A stretch of 64,000 bases of DNA from Fen-999 sp041480065 (GTDB lineage Bacteria; Pseudomonadota; Gammaproteobacteria; Burkholderiales; Rhodocyclaceae), in assembly GCA_041480065.1 (NCBI GenBank), contig JBGOZF010000008.1:1-64000 (forward strand), given 5' to 3'. Shown here one piece after another: positions 16,773 to 28,199 of this stretch. A program made the translations under genes and the position numbers. Every line of letters starts with the position of its first letter. The first letter of the stretch is position 1. Under the pieces are notes generated by a model that made no database searches, had not been told where the DNA came from, and saw only the letters and a program-made list of their open reading frames with translations.

Positions 16773-17768
16773 ATGAAGCAACGTCGTTTGGGGCCGTTCG
16801 CCGTCTCGGCGATCGGTCTCGGATGCATGAACATCTCGCATGCCTACGGCACGCCGCCGGAGCCGAAGGCGTCGGCGCAACTCTTGATCAAGGCGCTCGA
16901 TCTCGGCTACACGCACTTCGACACGGCGGCGCTCTACGGCTTCGGCGCCAACGAATCGCTGATCGGCGAGACGCTGGCGCACCGGCGCAGCGAATTCACG
17001 CTCGCAACCAAGTGCGGCATGTTCAGGAACGCCGCCGGCGTGCGCGAGATCGACGGTCGGCCGGAGGTGATCCGCAAGACGGTCGAGGACAGTCTCAAGC
17101 GCTTGCGCACCGACGTCATCGATCTCTGCTACCTGCACCGCTGGGACAAGCGCATCCCGGTCGAGGACAGCATCGGCGCGCTGGCCGACCTCGTGCGCGC
17201 CGGCAAGGTACGCACGCTCGGCCTGTCGGAAGTCTCGGCGGAAACGCTGCGCCACGCCCATGCCGTGCACCCGATCACGGCGCTGCAAACCGAGTATTCC
17301 CTGTGGACGCGCAACCCGGAGATCGCGGTGCTCGACGAATGCCGGCGCCTGGGCGTGACCTTCGTCGCCTTCAGCCCCCTGGCGCGCGGCTTCCTGGCTG
17401 GCCTGGAGGACGTCGGCGCCTTCGAGCCGAAGGACATCCGCCGCCACATGCCGCGCTTCGAATCGGCCAACTACGCCGCCAATCGCATGCTCTACCGCGC
17501 CTACGCCGCCGTCGCCGATGAAGCCGGCTGCACGCCGGCGCAGCTCGCGCTGGCCTGGCTCCTGGCGAAGGGCGCCGACATCATCCCCATCCCGGGCACC
17601 ACGTGCCTCGACCACCTGCTGGAAAACGCCGCCGCCGATGCCATCAAGCTGCCGCCTTGCATCGTCCGTCGCCTCGACGTGCTGATCAACCAGCGGACGG
17701 TCGCCGGCCCCCGCTACAACGCGGCGACCCAGGCGGAGATCGATACCGAAGAGTTCGCCCGAGGCTGA
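16773..17768 (+). CDS. Aldo/keto reductase
   Basis: 331 residues. The TIM-barrel aldo/keto reductase family is shown by FDTAALYGFGANESLIGE (catalytic Asp and Tyr), ATKCGM (catalytic Lys), CYLHRWDK (His), TEYSLWTRNPE, FSPLARGFL and the NADP-binding end IPIPGTTCLDHLLEN. It starts two bases after ligC stops, so it belongs to the lig operon. A role in reducing or oxidising an aromatic aldehyde that enters the pathway (for instance a vanillin- or protocatechualdehyde-like compound) is plausible but unproven. Confidence 0.9.
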   Translation: MKQRRLGPFAVSAIGLGCMNISHAYGTPPEPKASAQLLIKALDLGYTHFDTAALYGFGANESLIGETLAHRRSEFTLATKCGMFRNAAGVREIDGRPEVIRKTVEDSLKRLRTDVIDLCYLHRWDKRIPVEDSIGALADLVRAGKVRTLGLSEVSAETLRHAHAVHPITALQTEYSLWTRNPEIAVLDECRRLGVTFVAFSPLARGFLAGLEDVGAFEPKDIRRHMPRFESANYAANRMLYRAYAAVADEAGCTPAQLALAWLLAKGADIIPIPGTTCLDHLLENAAADAIKLPPCIVRRLDVLINQRTVAGPRYNAATQAEIDTEEFARG

Positions 17769-17850
17769 CAATCTCCGATTGACAGAGCGGCAAGTCCGGA
17801 CATACTTCGTAGTTCAGGTACCGTCTGACACTTCCGTCCTTTTGCGACTC

Positions 17851-19191
17851 ATGGATCCTCGATCGAACTCACCGGGCAAAATCGCCAAGCAGACTCTGAC
17901 CCGTCTGGCGAAGGAACAGCTCACACCGCTGCCGGAGAACTACTGCCAGACCTACCGCAAGCTGGATGGCAAGGACGAGACATGGGCCTCGTTCTGCCGC
18001 TACACCCGTCTGCTCGAAGAAACCCTCGCGGAACTCCTCGGCCCCTGGCAAGCGCCGGGGACCACCGTGGAGCCGGAGACGTCACGGATCGCCCGGGAAC
18101 TCGGCCAGACGGTGTCCGCGGCGTCCTCGGAAGCGGACCTCAAGAACGTCCGCGACATCGGCCACGCACTGGGTCTCAGAACCCGGAGAGATCTGGCAAG
18201 CGGCGCTGAACTGCAAACCGAACTGCTGGATCTCATCCACCTCGCCGTCGCCAACCTGGCGGAGGAGGACCTATGGCTGCACAGCCAGCTTCAGGCGACG
18301 GAAGCGTTGCTGGACGGACGTGTCTCCGCGGCCAACGTCGTCAAGGCCAAGAACATCCTGCGGAGCGCAATCGAGCACCAACGGGAGCTGCGCAGAATCA
18401 TGGCGGACGCCCAGCAGGCCCTCAAGGCGCTCATATCGGAACTCATCCGGCATGCAGCCTCCCTGGTCGACGACACCGCCGTCTATGAGAACAAGATAAG
18501 CGAGCTTGGGGAGCACATCCGGACCGCCAACGACCTTTCTTCGATCAAGAGCGTTGTCGGCGAACTGGACGTTCTTGTCAGGGACATGGGCCGTTCCGTG
18601 CACCGCTCGCATGACGACATTTCAACCACCCGCACCCGGCTGGTGCAGGCGGAACAACAGATCGCAGACCTGCGCCAGCATTTGGCGGAGACCAGCGAGA
18701 AAGCTCGCCGCGACAATCTGACCGGTACCCTGAATCGGTCCGGCCTGGAAGACATCTGGCGCCGGGAGGTCGAGCGGGCGCAAGCCGACCACACGCCGCT
18801 CAGCATCGGCATACTCGACGTGGACAACTTCAAGGTGCTGAACGATCGGTTTGGCCACGCCACCGGTGACGAGGCACTGGTACACCTGACCTCGGTGATC
18901 CGCAACGCCCTTCACGGCACCGACCCCATGGCCCGCTATGGCGGCGAGGAGTTCGTCATCCTGCTTCCCGACACCGATAGCGACGGGGCCGAAGCCGTGA
19001 TGCGGCGGCTGCAGCGGGAACTGACCAAGCATTACTTCCTGCACGGCAACGAGCGCGTGCTTGTCACCTTCAGCGCCGGCGTGAGCGTCGTCAAACTGGG
19101 CACGGACTCCCTGATGGCGGCGATCGAACGCGCCGATTCGGCGCTCTACGAAGCGAAGCGCCTCGGCAAGAACCGGGTGGCCGCCGCCTAG
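17851..19191 (+). CDS. Diguanylate cyclase (GGDEF)
   Basis: 446 residues from the ATG at 17851 (a TTG at 17779 would add 24). The N-terminal 300 residues are helical with a long coiled coil (about 180-300) and no membrane segment. The C-terminal GGDEF domain has DNLTGTLNRSGLE, the metal Asp in GILDVDNFKVLNDRFGH and the active signature RYGGEEFVILLPDTD near 363. No RxxD inhibitory site is obvious five residues before it, so product inhibition may be lacking. The family resembles cytoplasmic VC-type cyclases with a helical N terminus. It follows the aldo/keto reductase by about 80 bases but is probably independently expressed. Confidence 0.92.
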   Translation: MDPRSNSPGKIAKQTLTRLAKEQLTPLPENYCQTYRKLDGKDETWASFCRYTRLLEETLAELLGPWQAPGTTVEPETSRIARELGQTVSAASSEADLKNVRDIGHALGLRTRRDLASGAELQTELLDLIHLAVANLAEEDLWLHSQLQATEALLDGRVSAANVVKAKNILRSAIEHQRELRRIMADAQQALKALISELIRHAASLVDDTAVYENKISELGEHIRTANDLSSIKSVVGELDVLVRDMGRSVHRSHDDISTTRTRLVQAEQQIADLRQHLAETSEKARRDNLTGTLNRSGLEDIWRREVERAQADHTPLSIGILDVDNFKVLNDRFGHATGDEALVHLTSVIRNALHGTDPMARYGGEEFVILLPDTDSDGAEAVMRRLQRELTKHYFLHGNERVLVTFSAGVSVVKLGTDSLMAAIERADSALYEAKRLGKNRVAAA

Positions 19192-19335
19192 CCTGCATGG
19201 CTTCAGAGAGATGACCGAGGGCCTGAGCGAAGGCGTCCGGGCCGGCGCGGGTCCACATATCCAACTTCAGCCGGAGGGCACCATCAATATGCTTATTCTC
19301 TTCCTGCATCGCAAGACCATTGATCGGGAGAACCC

Positions 19336-21873
<2,538 letters not shown>

Positions 21874-21877
21874 CCCG

Positions 21878-21967
21878 CTAAGGCCGGTCCGGCTCGGAGA
21901 ACCGATAGATATTCTTGCCGCACTGCCTGGCCAGATACATCGCCTGATCCGCATGCCGGAGCAGGCG
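21878..21967 (-). pseudogene. C-terminal fragment of a GGDEF protein
   Basis: Minus-strand frame reading RLLRHADQAMYLARQCGKN, then IYRFSEPDRP and stop. ADxAMYxAKxxGKN is the invariant end of GGDEF domains. The upstream sequence does not continue as a GGDEF domain and no start is present. This is a truncated relic tail to tail with glgP. Confidence 0.75.
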
Positions 21968-22113
21968 GCGGCTGCCGACGGCTGCGAGCGCCACCAGCAC
22001 CAGCACCGGACTGCCCGGCTCCGGCACTTGGTGAGGAGGATCGCCGCGGAACAACTGCTCGTGGATCTCGCCATGCCGAACGAGAGAATCAACCCAAAAA
22101 TCTCAGTTCATTC

Positions 22114-22249
22114 ACCGCAAAGGACGCCAAGGACGCAAAGGACGCAAAGGAAGGCGATCTTGAGACGATGCATGTGTCACCGGGAAGGTGAAGACCCCCA
22201 GATATCAAAAGCCTTGTGTTCCTTGGCGTCCTTTGCGTCCTTGGCGGTG
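22114..22249. repeat. Palindromic interspersed repeat (GGACGCAAAGG type)
   Basis: Left arm CACCGCAAAGGACGCCAAGG... at 22114-22142, right arm (reverse complement with few changes) at 22221-22249, and internal 10-base reiteration GGACGCAAAG. Such arms with CCTTTGCGTCC recur between genes in many environmental proteobacterial genomes. Length about 136 bp, no coding capacity; MITE-like. Confidence 0.7.
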
Positions 22250-22503
22250 CAACTGCTGTTTCCAGGATCAACAATCACCGTGCCCTCGATGTTGTTCTCG
22301 TTGCGCAGGGCCGCGTTGGGTGCCAGGCGAAGTCTGGGGTTCTCGGAGCCGTTGAGCCGCGCAGAATTGGCCGTAGCGTCTCTGAAAGGCTCAAGTCCGA
22401 CAGGCTGCTAGGGAATGAGGTTCGACGGCTTCGAGCCGCGATTGTGGCCGGCGAGGGGGAATCCCGGAGACTGGTGGGCGCGTCGGCCCTTTGCTCAGGA
22501 AGA

Positions 22504-22531
22504 CCCGGTGGACAGCGGCGCGTCCACCGGG
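22504..22531 (-). terminator. Hairpin downstream of the ankyrin gene, copy 2
   Basis: CCCGGTGGAC, eight bases, GTCCACCGGG: a perfect 10-bp stem. Compared with copy 1, the stem is extended by two pairs, which suggests the structure is selected. Confidence 0.5.
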
Positions 22532-22538
22532 GCCGTAT

Positions 22539-23090
22539 CTACTTCTGCGCGGACTGCTGCTTCTCCGCTTCCTCCAGCAACCGCAGGACTTCGGCGCGGC
22601 TCGCCTCTCCCGGAAACTTGTGCTGCGCCAATCGGGCAAGGTCCAGCGCCGTATGGCCGTCTCTATCGGCTACGTTTGCGCGAGCACCATGCCTTAACAG
22701 CATCTGTACCCTGTCCACATTTCCGGCCGTTGCCAGGGTCTGGAGGGCTGTTCTGCCGTTTCCAACGAACCACCAATCGCCCGCATTGATGTCGACGCCC
22801 CGTTTGATAAACAGGGAAACCATTTCGTCAGCGGTCGCGGCATCCTTGATCTGCGCCGGGAACAGGACACCAGCTTGACGATTCAATTTCGCTACCTGGT
22901 CCGGCGTTAGGCTGTCGTATCTGAGGACTTGTTTGCAGGTCCAGGAACGCCATGCCATATCGTGGTCGACGCAAGGAACCAAGAAGAATGGGGCATAGTT
23001 AGTCATCTCCCGAACCAGTTCTGCGTAAAGGGCGACCGTCAAGACCGCGATAACTCCGACGCCCCAGAAGATTGTGCGTTTCAGTTTCAT
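22539..23090 (-). CDS. Membrane-anchored ankyrin-repeat protein, copy 2
   Basis: 183 residues, paralogue of the protein at 8687-9235. It has the same layout: N-terminal hydrophobic helix (TIFWGVGVIAVLTVALYA), a segment with VPCVDHD and WTCKQVL (both Cys conserved), then ankyrin repeats (ADEMVSLFIKRGVDINAGD, TALQTLATAGNVDRVQMLLR, TALDLARL) and the identical tail EEAEKQQSAQK. Its upstream partner gene is frameshifted, yet this gene stays intact. An intact immunity-like gene beside a dead partner is what an orphan immunity gene would look like. Confidence 0.75.
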   Translation of the reverse strand: MKLKRTIFWGVGVIAVLTVALYAELVREMTNYAPFFLVPCVDHDMAWRSWTCKQVLRYDSLTPDQVAKLNRQAGVLFPAQIKDAATADEMVSLFIKRGVDINAGDWWFVGNGRTALQTLATAGNVDRVQMLLRHGARANVADRDGHTALDLARLAQHKFPGEASRAEVLRLLEEAEKQQSAQK

Positions 23091-23100
23091 AGTTCGTGAC

Positions 23101-23576
23101 TCACGCAGACGCGGATGACCGTTTGATGAGACAAAGCGTTGTCGTCCGGCGCTTCATCACGATGGCGCCTTCGCTCAGGTCGCTAAGACAATGCTTAAGA
23201 TTAAGGGCAACGTCGGAGCGTACCGAGTCGTAGATTCGCGCCTCCAACAAATCGCGTTGGGTAGCATGTTGCCACCAGTAGCGGATAAAGTTTCGGCCAA
23301 GACGCCGCGCCAAATCAACGATATCGCCGTTGGGGTGTGTGATGCGGTTCGTGATGGCCTGCCAGAGCAAGTCGATAAGCCCATCGCGTAGGAACCGTCT
23401 ACGGCAGCGATCAGGGCGGTTTGCGCTAAGCGGCGCGCGTCGTTTGTGATGGTCAGTCCGTCGATTCCGGCGGCCGATCCCGGCCAGAAGAACTTGAGGA
23501 TCCGCCGCGTCTCGTCTTCGTTGTAGATGAGGTTGGCATCCGGAATGTCCGGTATGGTGATGATGATAGATCCCAC
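23101..23576 (-). pseudogene. Hypothetical partner gene, copy 2, frameshifted
   Basis: The GTG at 23576 starts GSIIITIPDIPDANLIYNED, identical to copy 1. After AAVDGSYAMG the frame shifts: a one-base deletion near 23385 puts the rest (LLWQAITNRITHPNGDIVDL, ARRLGRNFIRYWW) in another frame, ending at 23101. The region is 476 bases against 477 in copy 1. The C-terminal half still aligns well, so the lesion is recent or a sequencing error. Confidence 0.85.
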
Positions 23577-23974
23577 GTCTTTCCTTTCTGCAAGCGGTTT
23601 AGAGGCATGACGAACGATTGCGCATGCTACCACTGCGGCATACTCGGGACAATATATTCCGAAAGTCCCATGGCCCGCCTGTAGCCAAAGAATCGGGGCG
23701 ACGCTGCGCGAGGTCGGCACTTTGTCAGTCTGCTGAGGGATCAGCCGGCTACTTGCGTTGCATGGATGCCGGCGTCATGTTGTGTTCAGGATTCCGCCAG
23801 ACGAAGGAACTCGGGACCATGTTCCTGGCATGCCTGCAAGCGTGTGACGTGGATGTGCCGCCGTATGCAAGTGGGAGGGTGGCAGGCGTTAGCTAAGTCG
23901 TTGATTGTTCGAGAAGTGGCAAGAGCCTGAACTGACCCTATATCCATAGTAATGCAAGAATTCCCGACAACCAC
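23577..23974. other. Intergenic region
   Basis: About 400 bases between the broken hypothetical gene and the AraC-type gene. No coding frame, hairpin or repeat that I can support. Confidence 0.5.
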
Positions 23975-24868
23975 TCAACCCTCGCCAGCCCGCACCTCCC
24001 GGAACTGCCCCGGCGCCAGGCCGGCGAGCCGCTTGAAGAAGCGCGAGAAGTAGGCCGGATCCTGGAAACCGAGGCCGTAGGCGATGGCCTCGACGGAAGC
24101 GTCGGTGTAGATCAGGTGCCGGCGCGCGGCGATCAGCAGGCGCTCCTGGACGATCTCCAGCGCGCTCTTGCCCGCGAAGACCCGGCAGATGCGGTTCAGC
24201 GTCTGCTGCGTGACGGCCAGCTCCCGCGCATAACCGGCGATACTCCAGTGCTCCTGGTAGTGGTCCTCGACCAGTTGCCGGAAGCGCGTGAAGGTGTCGA
24301 GGCGGCCGCCGCGCGTTTCTGCCTGCACTTCCTGCAATTCAACCTGGCGGCGGATGATCAGCAACAGCACGCGGAACAGCCATTCGAGCATGGCGGCGCG
24401 CCCAGCCTGCGGCCACTGGAACTCCTTTTCCATGTGGGTCAGCGTCGCCTCGATGCGCGCGAATTGTTCCCGGTCGCGCGAGAAATCGATCACCATCGGC
24501 GTCATTTGCAGGGTCTTGAACTGCTTGCGAATGTTGCGGTCGTGCATGGCCACCACCAGCGCATCGGCCACAGTCACCACCTGCCCGGCGGTATCCGGCT
24601 CGAACTCGAAACCGTGGACCACGCCGCTGGGAACAACCGCGGCGCAGGGCGCCTGCATCGCCGTCACCGTCTCGTCAAGCCAGACCGTCACCTTTCCGGT
24701 GCGCAGAATGACCAGTTGGAACATGCCCTTGTGCACATGTGGCCGGATGCGCCACTCGTAGAGCAGCGAACGGGCGCTGATGTCCTCGATATGAACGAAC
24801 TCAGGGTCATGCACGGACAGCAGTTCGCCGTACAGCGCGTAATGGGAAATCGACTTCGCTTCGGACAT
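23975..24868 (-). CDS. AraC-family regulator (PobR/HpaA-like, cupin + HTH)
   Basis: 297 residues. The N-terminal cupin-type effector domain (about 10-160) contains RPHVHKGMFQLVILRTG and AVVPSGVVHGFEF. The C-terminal double HTH (about 195-293) contains YQEHWSIAGYARELAVTQQ and AIAYGLGFQDPAYFSRFFKR. Cupin-AraC proteins of this layout often respond to 4-hydroxybenzoate or related aromatic acids (PobR, HpaA groups). It is transcribed divergently from the P450 operon, with two direct repeats in between, so it most likely controls that operon. Confidence 0.9.
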   Translation of the reverse strand: MSEAKSISHYALYGELLSVHDPEFVHIEDISARSLLYEWRIRPHVHKGMFQLVILRTGKVTVWLDETVTAMQAPCAAVVPSGVVHGFEFEPDTAGQVVTVADALVVAMHDRNIRKQFKTLQMTPMVIDFSRDREQFARIEATLTHMEKEFQWPQAGRAAMLEWLFRVLLLIIRRQVELQEVQAETRGGRLDTFTRFRQLVEDHYQEHWSIAGYARELAVTQQTLNRICRVFAGKSALEIVQERLLIAARRHLIYTDASVEAIAYGLGFQDPAYFSRFFKRLAGLAPGQFREVRAGEG

Positions 24869-24891
24869 ATACCCCTCGTCGGGTCATGGTG

Positions 24892-24983
24892 AAAAGTGCA
24901 ATCGTTTGACATCCGCCTCGCCGCGTTGATGCCGCAATGCAGCACGCGTTGCGTCGCCAATGTTCAAAAAGTACAATCGTTTG
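24892..24983. promoter_or_regulatory. Two 17-bp direct repeats, candidate AraC-type operators
   Basis: AAAAGTGCAATCGTTTG at 24892-24908 and AAAAGTACAATCGTTTG at 24967-24983 differ at one base and are 75 bases apart, about seven helical turns. They lie between the divergent regulator and P450 genes. Long, widely spaced direct repeats suit AraC-family dimers. Confidence 0.65.
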
Positions 24984-25053
24984 TGGTGATTGTCCATTCC
25001 TTCCTGTTCTTGCGGCGGCTACGATTCATGCCACAACGACACAGGAGGAGACA

Positions 25054-26220
25054 ATGGCTTTCAGCTTCGACCCCTATTCGCCGGCGGTGGACTCGGATCC
25101 GTTCCCGCTCTACAAGACCCTGCGCGACGAGTATCCGTGCTTCTGGAGCCAGGAAGCCGGTATGTGGGTGCTGTCGCGCTACGCGGACATCGTTACCGCG
25201 CTTAACGATTGGCAGACCTATTCCTCGGCCAGCGGCAACCTGATGACGGAGCTGCCCAATCGGGCCGGCTCGACGCTCGGCACCACCGATCCCCCGCGCC
25301 ATGACCGCCTGCGCGGGCTGGTGCAGCACGCCTTCCTGAAGCGCAACCTGGAAGCCCTGGGCGAGCCGATGCGCGCCATCGCCGCCGCTGCCGTCGCGGA
25401 ACTCAAGGGCGTCAAGCAGTTCGATTTCATCAACGACTTCTCGTCGAAGTTCACCGTGCGCGTGCTGTTCGCCGCGCTGGGCCTGCCGCTGGGCGACGAG
25501 CAGACGGTGCGCGACAAGGCCGTGCTGATGGTGCAGTCCGACCCGCACACGCGCGCCAAGGGCCCGGAGCACATCGCCGCCTACAACTGGATGCGCGACT
25601 ATGCCGCCAAGGTCATCGCCGAACGGCGCAAGAACCCGCAGAACGACCTCATCACGCACTTCTCGACGGCCGAGATCGACGGCGACAAGCTGGACGAAAT
25701 GGAGGTGCTGCTGACCACGACGACGCTGATCATGGCCGGCATCGAGTCTCTGGGCGGCTTCATGTCGATGTTCGCACTCAACATGGCCGATTTCCATGAC
25801 GCGCGCCGCCGCGTCGCCGCCGACGGCAACCTGCTCGCCGACGCCATTGAGGAATCGCTGCGCTTCAACACCTCGGCGCAGCGCTTCCGCCGCCGCCTCC
25901 AGAAGGACGTCCCCCTGCACGGCCAGACCATGCACGCAGGCGACTTCGTCTGCCTCGCCTACGGTTCCGGCAACCGCGACGAACGCCAGTTCGCCAACCC
26001 CGACGTGTACGACATCGCGCGCCGCCCCAAGGGCCACCTGGGTTTCGGCGGCGGCGTGCACGCCTGCCTGGGCAGCGCCATCGCGCGCATGGCGCTCAAG
26101 ATCGCCTTCGAGGAATTCTTCAAGGTGATCCCCGAGTTCCATCGCGTGCAGGAACAACTGCCCTGGATGCCTTCATCCACCTTCCGCAGCCCGTTGCGAC
26201 TGGAACTTGCGGCAGGCTGA
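25054..26220 (+). CDS. Cytochrome P450 (class I, bacterial)
   Basis: 388 residues, soluble. The heme-thiolate motif is FGGGVHACLG near residue 330, the ExxR helix EESLRF, and the oxygen-activation helix LIMAGIESLGGF near 225 (Glu-Ser in place of the usual Asp/Glu-Thr). The start at 25054 follows AGGAGGAG. Ferredoxin and ferredoxin reductase genes follow directly, giving a complete three-component monooxygenase. Size, organisation and the aromatic-acid-type regulator suggest an aromatic acid substrate (a CYP199-like benzoate or cinnamate demethylase is one candidate), but the substrate cannot be read from sequence. Confidence 0.93.
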   Translation: MAFSFDPYSPAVDSDPFPLYKTLRDEYPCFWSQEAGMWVLSRYADIVTALNDWQTYSSASGNLMTELPNRAGSTLGTTDPPRHDRLRGLVQHAFLKRNLEALGEPMRAIAAAAVAELKGVKQFDFINDFSSKFTVRVLFAALGLPLGDEQTVRDKAVLMVQSDPHTRAKGPEHIAAYNWMRDYAAKVIAERRKNPQNDLITHFSTAEIDGDKLDEMEVLLTTTTLIMAGIESLGGFMSMFALNMADFHDARRRVAADGNLLADAIEESLRFNTSAQRFRRRLQKDVPLHGQTMHAGDFVCLAYGSGNRDERQFANPDVYDIARRPKGHLGFGGGVHACLGSAIARMALKIAFEEFFKVIPEFHRVQEQLPWMPSSTFRSPLRLELAAG

Positions 26221-26249
26221 GCGACACAATACCCAACGGAGAGAGACCA

Positions 26250-26570
26250 ATGGCCAAGATCACCTACATCGAACCCACCGGCAACCAAGCCGTCGTCGAC
26301 CTGGCGGAAGGCTGGACGCTGATGCAAGGCGCCACCACCAACGGCGTCGACGGCATGGACGCCGAGTGCGGCGGTTCCTGCGCCTGCGCCACCTGCCACT
26401 GCTATGTCGAGAGCCACGCCGACCAGTTGACGGCGCCTTCGGAGGCCGAGGAGAACATGCTCGCCAACGTCGCCGCCGAGCGCCGCCCCAACAGCCGCCT
26501 CGCCTGCCAGATCAAGGCCACGGCGGACATGGACGGCATGGTGGTGCGCTTGCCGACGGCACAAAGCTAG
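26250..26570 (+). CDS. [2Fe-2S] ferredoxin, adrenodoxin/putidaredoxin type
   Basis: 106 residues. The cluster ligands are C-x5-C-x2-C in ECGGSCACATCHCYV and a distant Cys in SRLACQIKA. This is the type that shuttles electrons from an NAD(P)H-dependent reductase to P450. It starts 29 bases after the P450 gene (GGAGAGAG before the ATG), and its stop codon overlaps the GTG start of the reductase. Confidence 0.93.
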   Translation: MAKITYIEPTGNQAVVDLAEGWTLMQGATTNGVDGMDAECGGSCACATCHCYVESHADQLTAPSEAEENMLANVAAERRPNSRLACQIKATADMDGMVVRLPTAQS

Positions 26571-27823
26571 TGGCCGCGCCGGTCGTCATCGTCGGCGCCG
26601 GCCAGGCGGGACTGCAAACCGCGGAATCACTGCGCGCCGAAGGCTATGCCGGCGAGGTGCTGATGATCGGCGACGAGCCGCGACCGCCCTACCACCGGCC
26701 TCCGCTCTCCAAGGCCTACCTCCTCGGCGAGTTCGCGGAAGCGCAGCTCGCCATCCGCGCGCCGGAGGCGCTGGCGAGGAAGAACATCACGCTGTTGAGC
26801 GGCGTCGCGGTAACGGCCATCGATCGCGCCGCGAAGCAGGTCCGTCTCTCCGATGGCCGGGCGATCGACTATGCCGGCCTGTGCCTTGCCACGGGATCGC
26901 GCCCGCGCCCGCTGCCCGTGCCGGGGGCCGATCTCGCCAATGTCTTCCCGCTGCGCACTCTGGCCGACACCCAGGCCGTTGCCGCCTTGCTGGCAAGTGA
27001 GCAGCACGTGGCCGTGATCGGCGGCGGTTTCATCGGCCTCGAGTTCGCCGCAGTCGCGCGCAAGCTGGGCAAGCAAGTCGTGGTACTGGAAGCCGCCGAA
27101 CGGCTGATGCCGCGGGCGGTGACGCCTCTGCTGTCCGACTTCTATCGGCAGCTTCACGAGCGCCACGGCGTCGGCGTCGAGCTCAATGCCCAGGTCGCGG
27201 AGATCGTCGGTTCAGGGGGCCGCGCCGTCGCGGTGCGCACGGCGGACGGCCGCGAGTTTTCCGCCGGCCTGATCGTGGTCGGCATCGGCATCCTGCCCAA
27301 CATGGAGCTGGCGCAGCAGGCGGGCATCGAGTGTGACCGCGGCATCGTCGTCGATGGGTGCTCGCGCACGTCCGATCCGAGCATCGCCGCCGCCGGCGAC
27401 TGCACGGCGCGGCGTCGGCCGGATAACAGCCTGCTGCGACTGGAGTCGGTACAGAACGCCATCGAACAAGGCAAGTCCGCCGCTGCCGCGCTGATGGGCA
27501 AGGAGCGGCCCTTCACCGCCAGTCCCTGGTTCTGGTCCGACCAGTACGATATCAAGCTGCAAATGGTCGGCCTCGCCGCCGGCCACGACCGGACGGTGCT
27601 GCGCGGCGATCCGGCCACACAGTCGTTTTCGGCCTTCCACTACCGCGGCGACGAGCTTGTCGCCGTGGATTCGGTCAACCGTCCCCAGGATCATCTGCCG
27701 GCACGCAAGCTTCTGGACCTGGGTATCTCTCCGACGACGGAGCAGGCAAGAAGTCCGGACTTCACCTTAACCCGAATATTTCACCAGACCGGCCCGAATA
27801 TGACCGTATGTCGCATCCAGTGA
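26570..27823 (+). CDS. NAD(P)H-ferredoxin reductase of the P450 system (C terminus supplied by a MITE)
   Basis: 417 residues from a GTG that shares one base with the ferredoxin stop codon. FAD site VVIVGAGQAGLQTAESLR, NAD site VAVIGGGFIGLEFA, and the second FAD contact in AAAGDCTARR are present. The C-terminal DQYDIKLQMVGLA is typical of putidaredoxin-reductase-like enzymes. Natural family members end soon after SPTTEQARSPDFTL. Here the last 18 codons lie within the left end of an inverted-repeat element (from 27767), so the tail is foreign, but the enzyme core is complete and probably active. Confidence 0.92.
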   Translation: MAAPVVIVGAGQAGLQTAESLRAEGYAGEVLMIGDEPRPPYHRPPLSKAYLLGEFAEAQLAIRAPEALARKNITLLSGVAVTAIDRAAKQVRLSDGRAIDYAGLCLATGSRPRPLPVPGADLANVFPLRTLADTQAVAALLASEQHVAVIGGGFIGLEFAAVARKLGKQVVVLEAAERLMPRAVTPLLSDFYRQLHERHGVGVELNAQVAEIVGSGGRAVAVRTADGREFSAGLIVVGIGILPNMELAQQAGIECDRGIVVDGCSRTSDPSIAAAGDCTARRRPDNSLLRLESVQNAIEQGKSAAAALMGKERPFTASPWFWSDQYDIKLQMVGLAAGHDRTVLRGDPATQSFSAFHYRGDELVAVDSVNRPQDHLPARKLLDLGISPTTEQARSPDFTLTRIFHQTGPNMTVCRIQ

Positions 27824-28015
27824 GGCTTTCGATGAATCCGTCCGAAGTCCACTTTGTACCGTCGGCCTTCGCGGGTGCTGGCGGTCGATACGCGGCGTCT
27901 TCACGCATCCCGCTTCGCGCCAATAGGCTCGGCTATTGGCGCGAAGCGGGATGCGCGAATCCACTCGCGTCTCGCCTCGCCATCATCCCGCGATCTGGCG
28001 AAATGTTCGGGTTAA
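27767..28015. mobile_element. MITE-like element with 21-bp terminal inverted repeats
   Basis: TTAACCCGAATATTTCACCAG at the left end (27767-27787) matches the inverted right end (27995-28015) at 19 of 21 positions. Inside, 27904-27926 and 27933-27955 form a perfect 23-bp hairpin with a 6-base loop. About 249 bp, no transposase. It forms the 3' end of the ferredoxin reductase gene. Target-site duplication is not evident. Confidence 0.8.
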
Positions 28016-28199
28016 GCGCGCTCCAGGGCTGACCGACAGGCTCACCGCAGCGCCCTCCGGCAACACTCGATTCAGCCTAGAAACCGCAGTTGGACGCGCC
28101 CGATGGTGCGTTCGGGCGGGTGAGTGGCGCGAAGCAACGATGACCGCAGAAGATCCCCGTGGGATGCGGTATTTCGTCTTGGACTGCCCCAGCGCACAA

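Larger units (their letters stand above)
22409..23576. repeat. Segmental repeat, copy 2 (ankyrin module)
   Basis: Second copy of the block at 8556-9721, same orientation, 13.8 kb away. The first 120 bases (3' flank of the ankyrin gene) are nearly identical. The hypothetical gene in this copy carries a 1-base deletion. Confidence 0.9.

Noticed and set aside
22089..22274. Small minus-strand frame of 61 codons
   Set aside because: It lies within the palindromic repeat and reads repeat-encoded Ser/Ala/Phe-rich sequence.
28021..28199. Possible further insertion sequence end next to the first MITE
   Set aside because: No inverted partner or transposase could be found.
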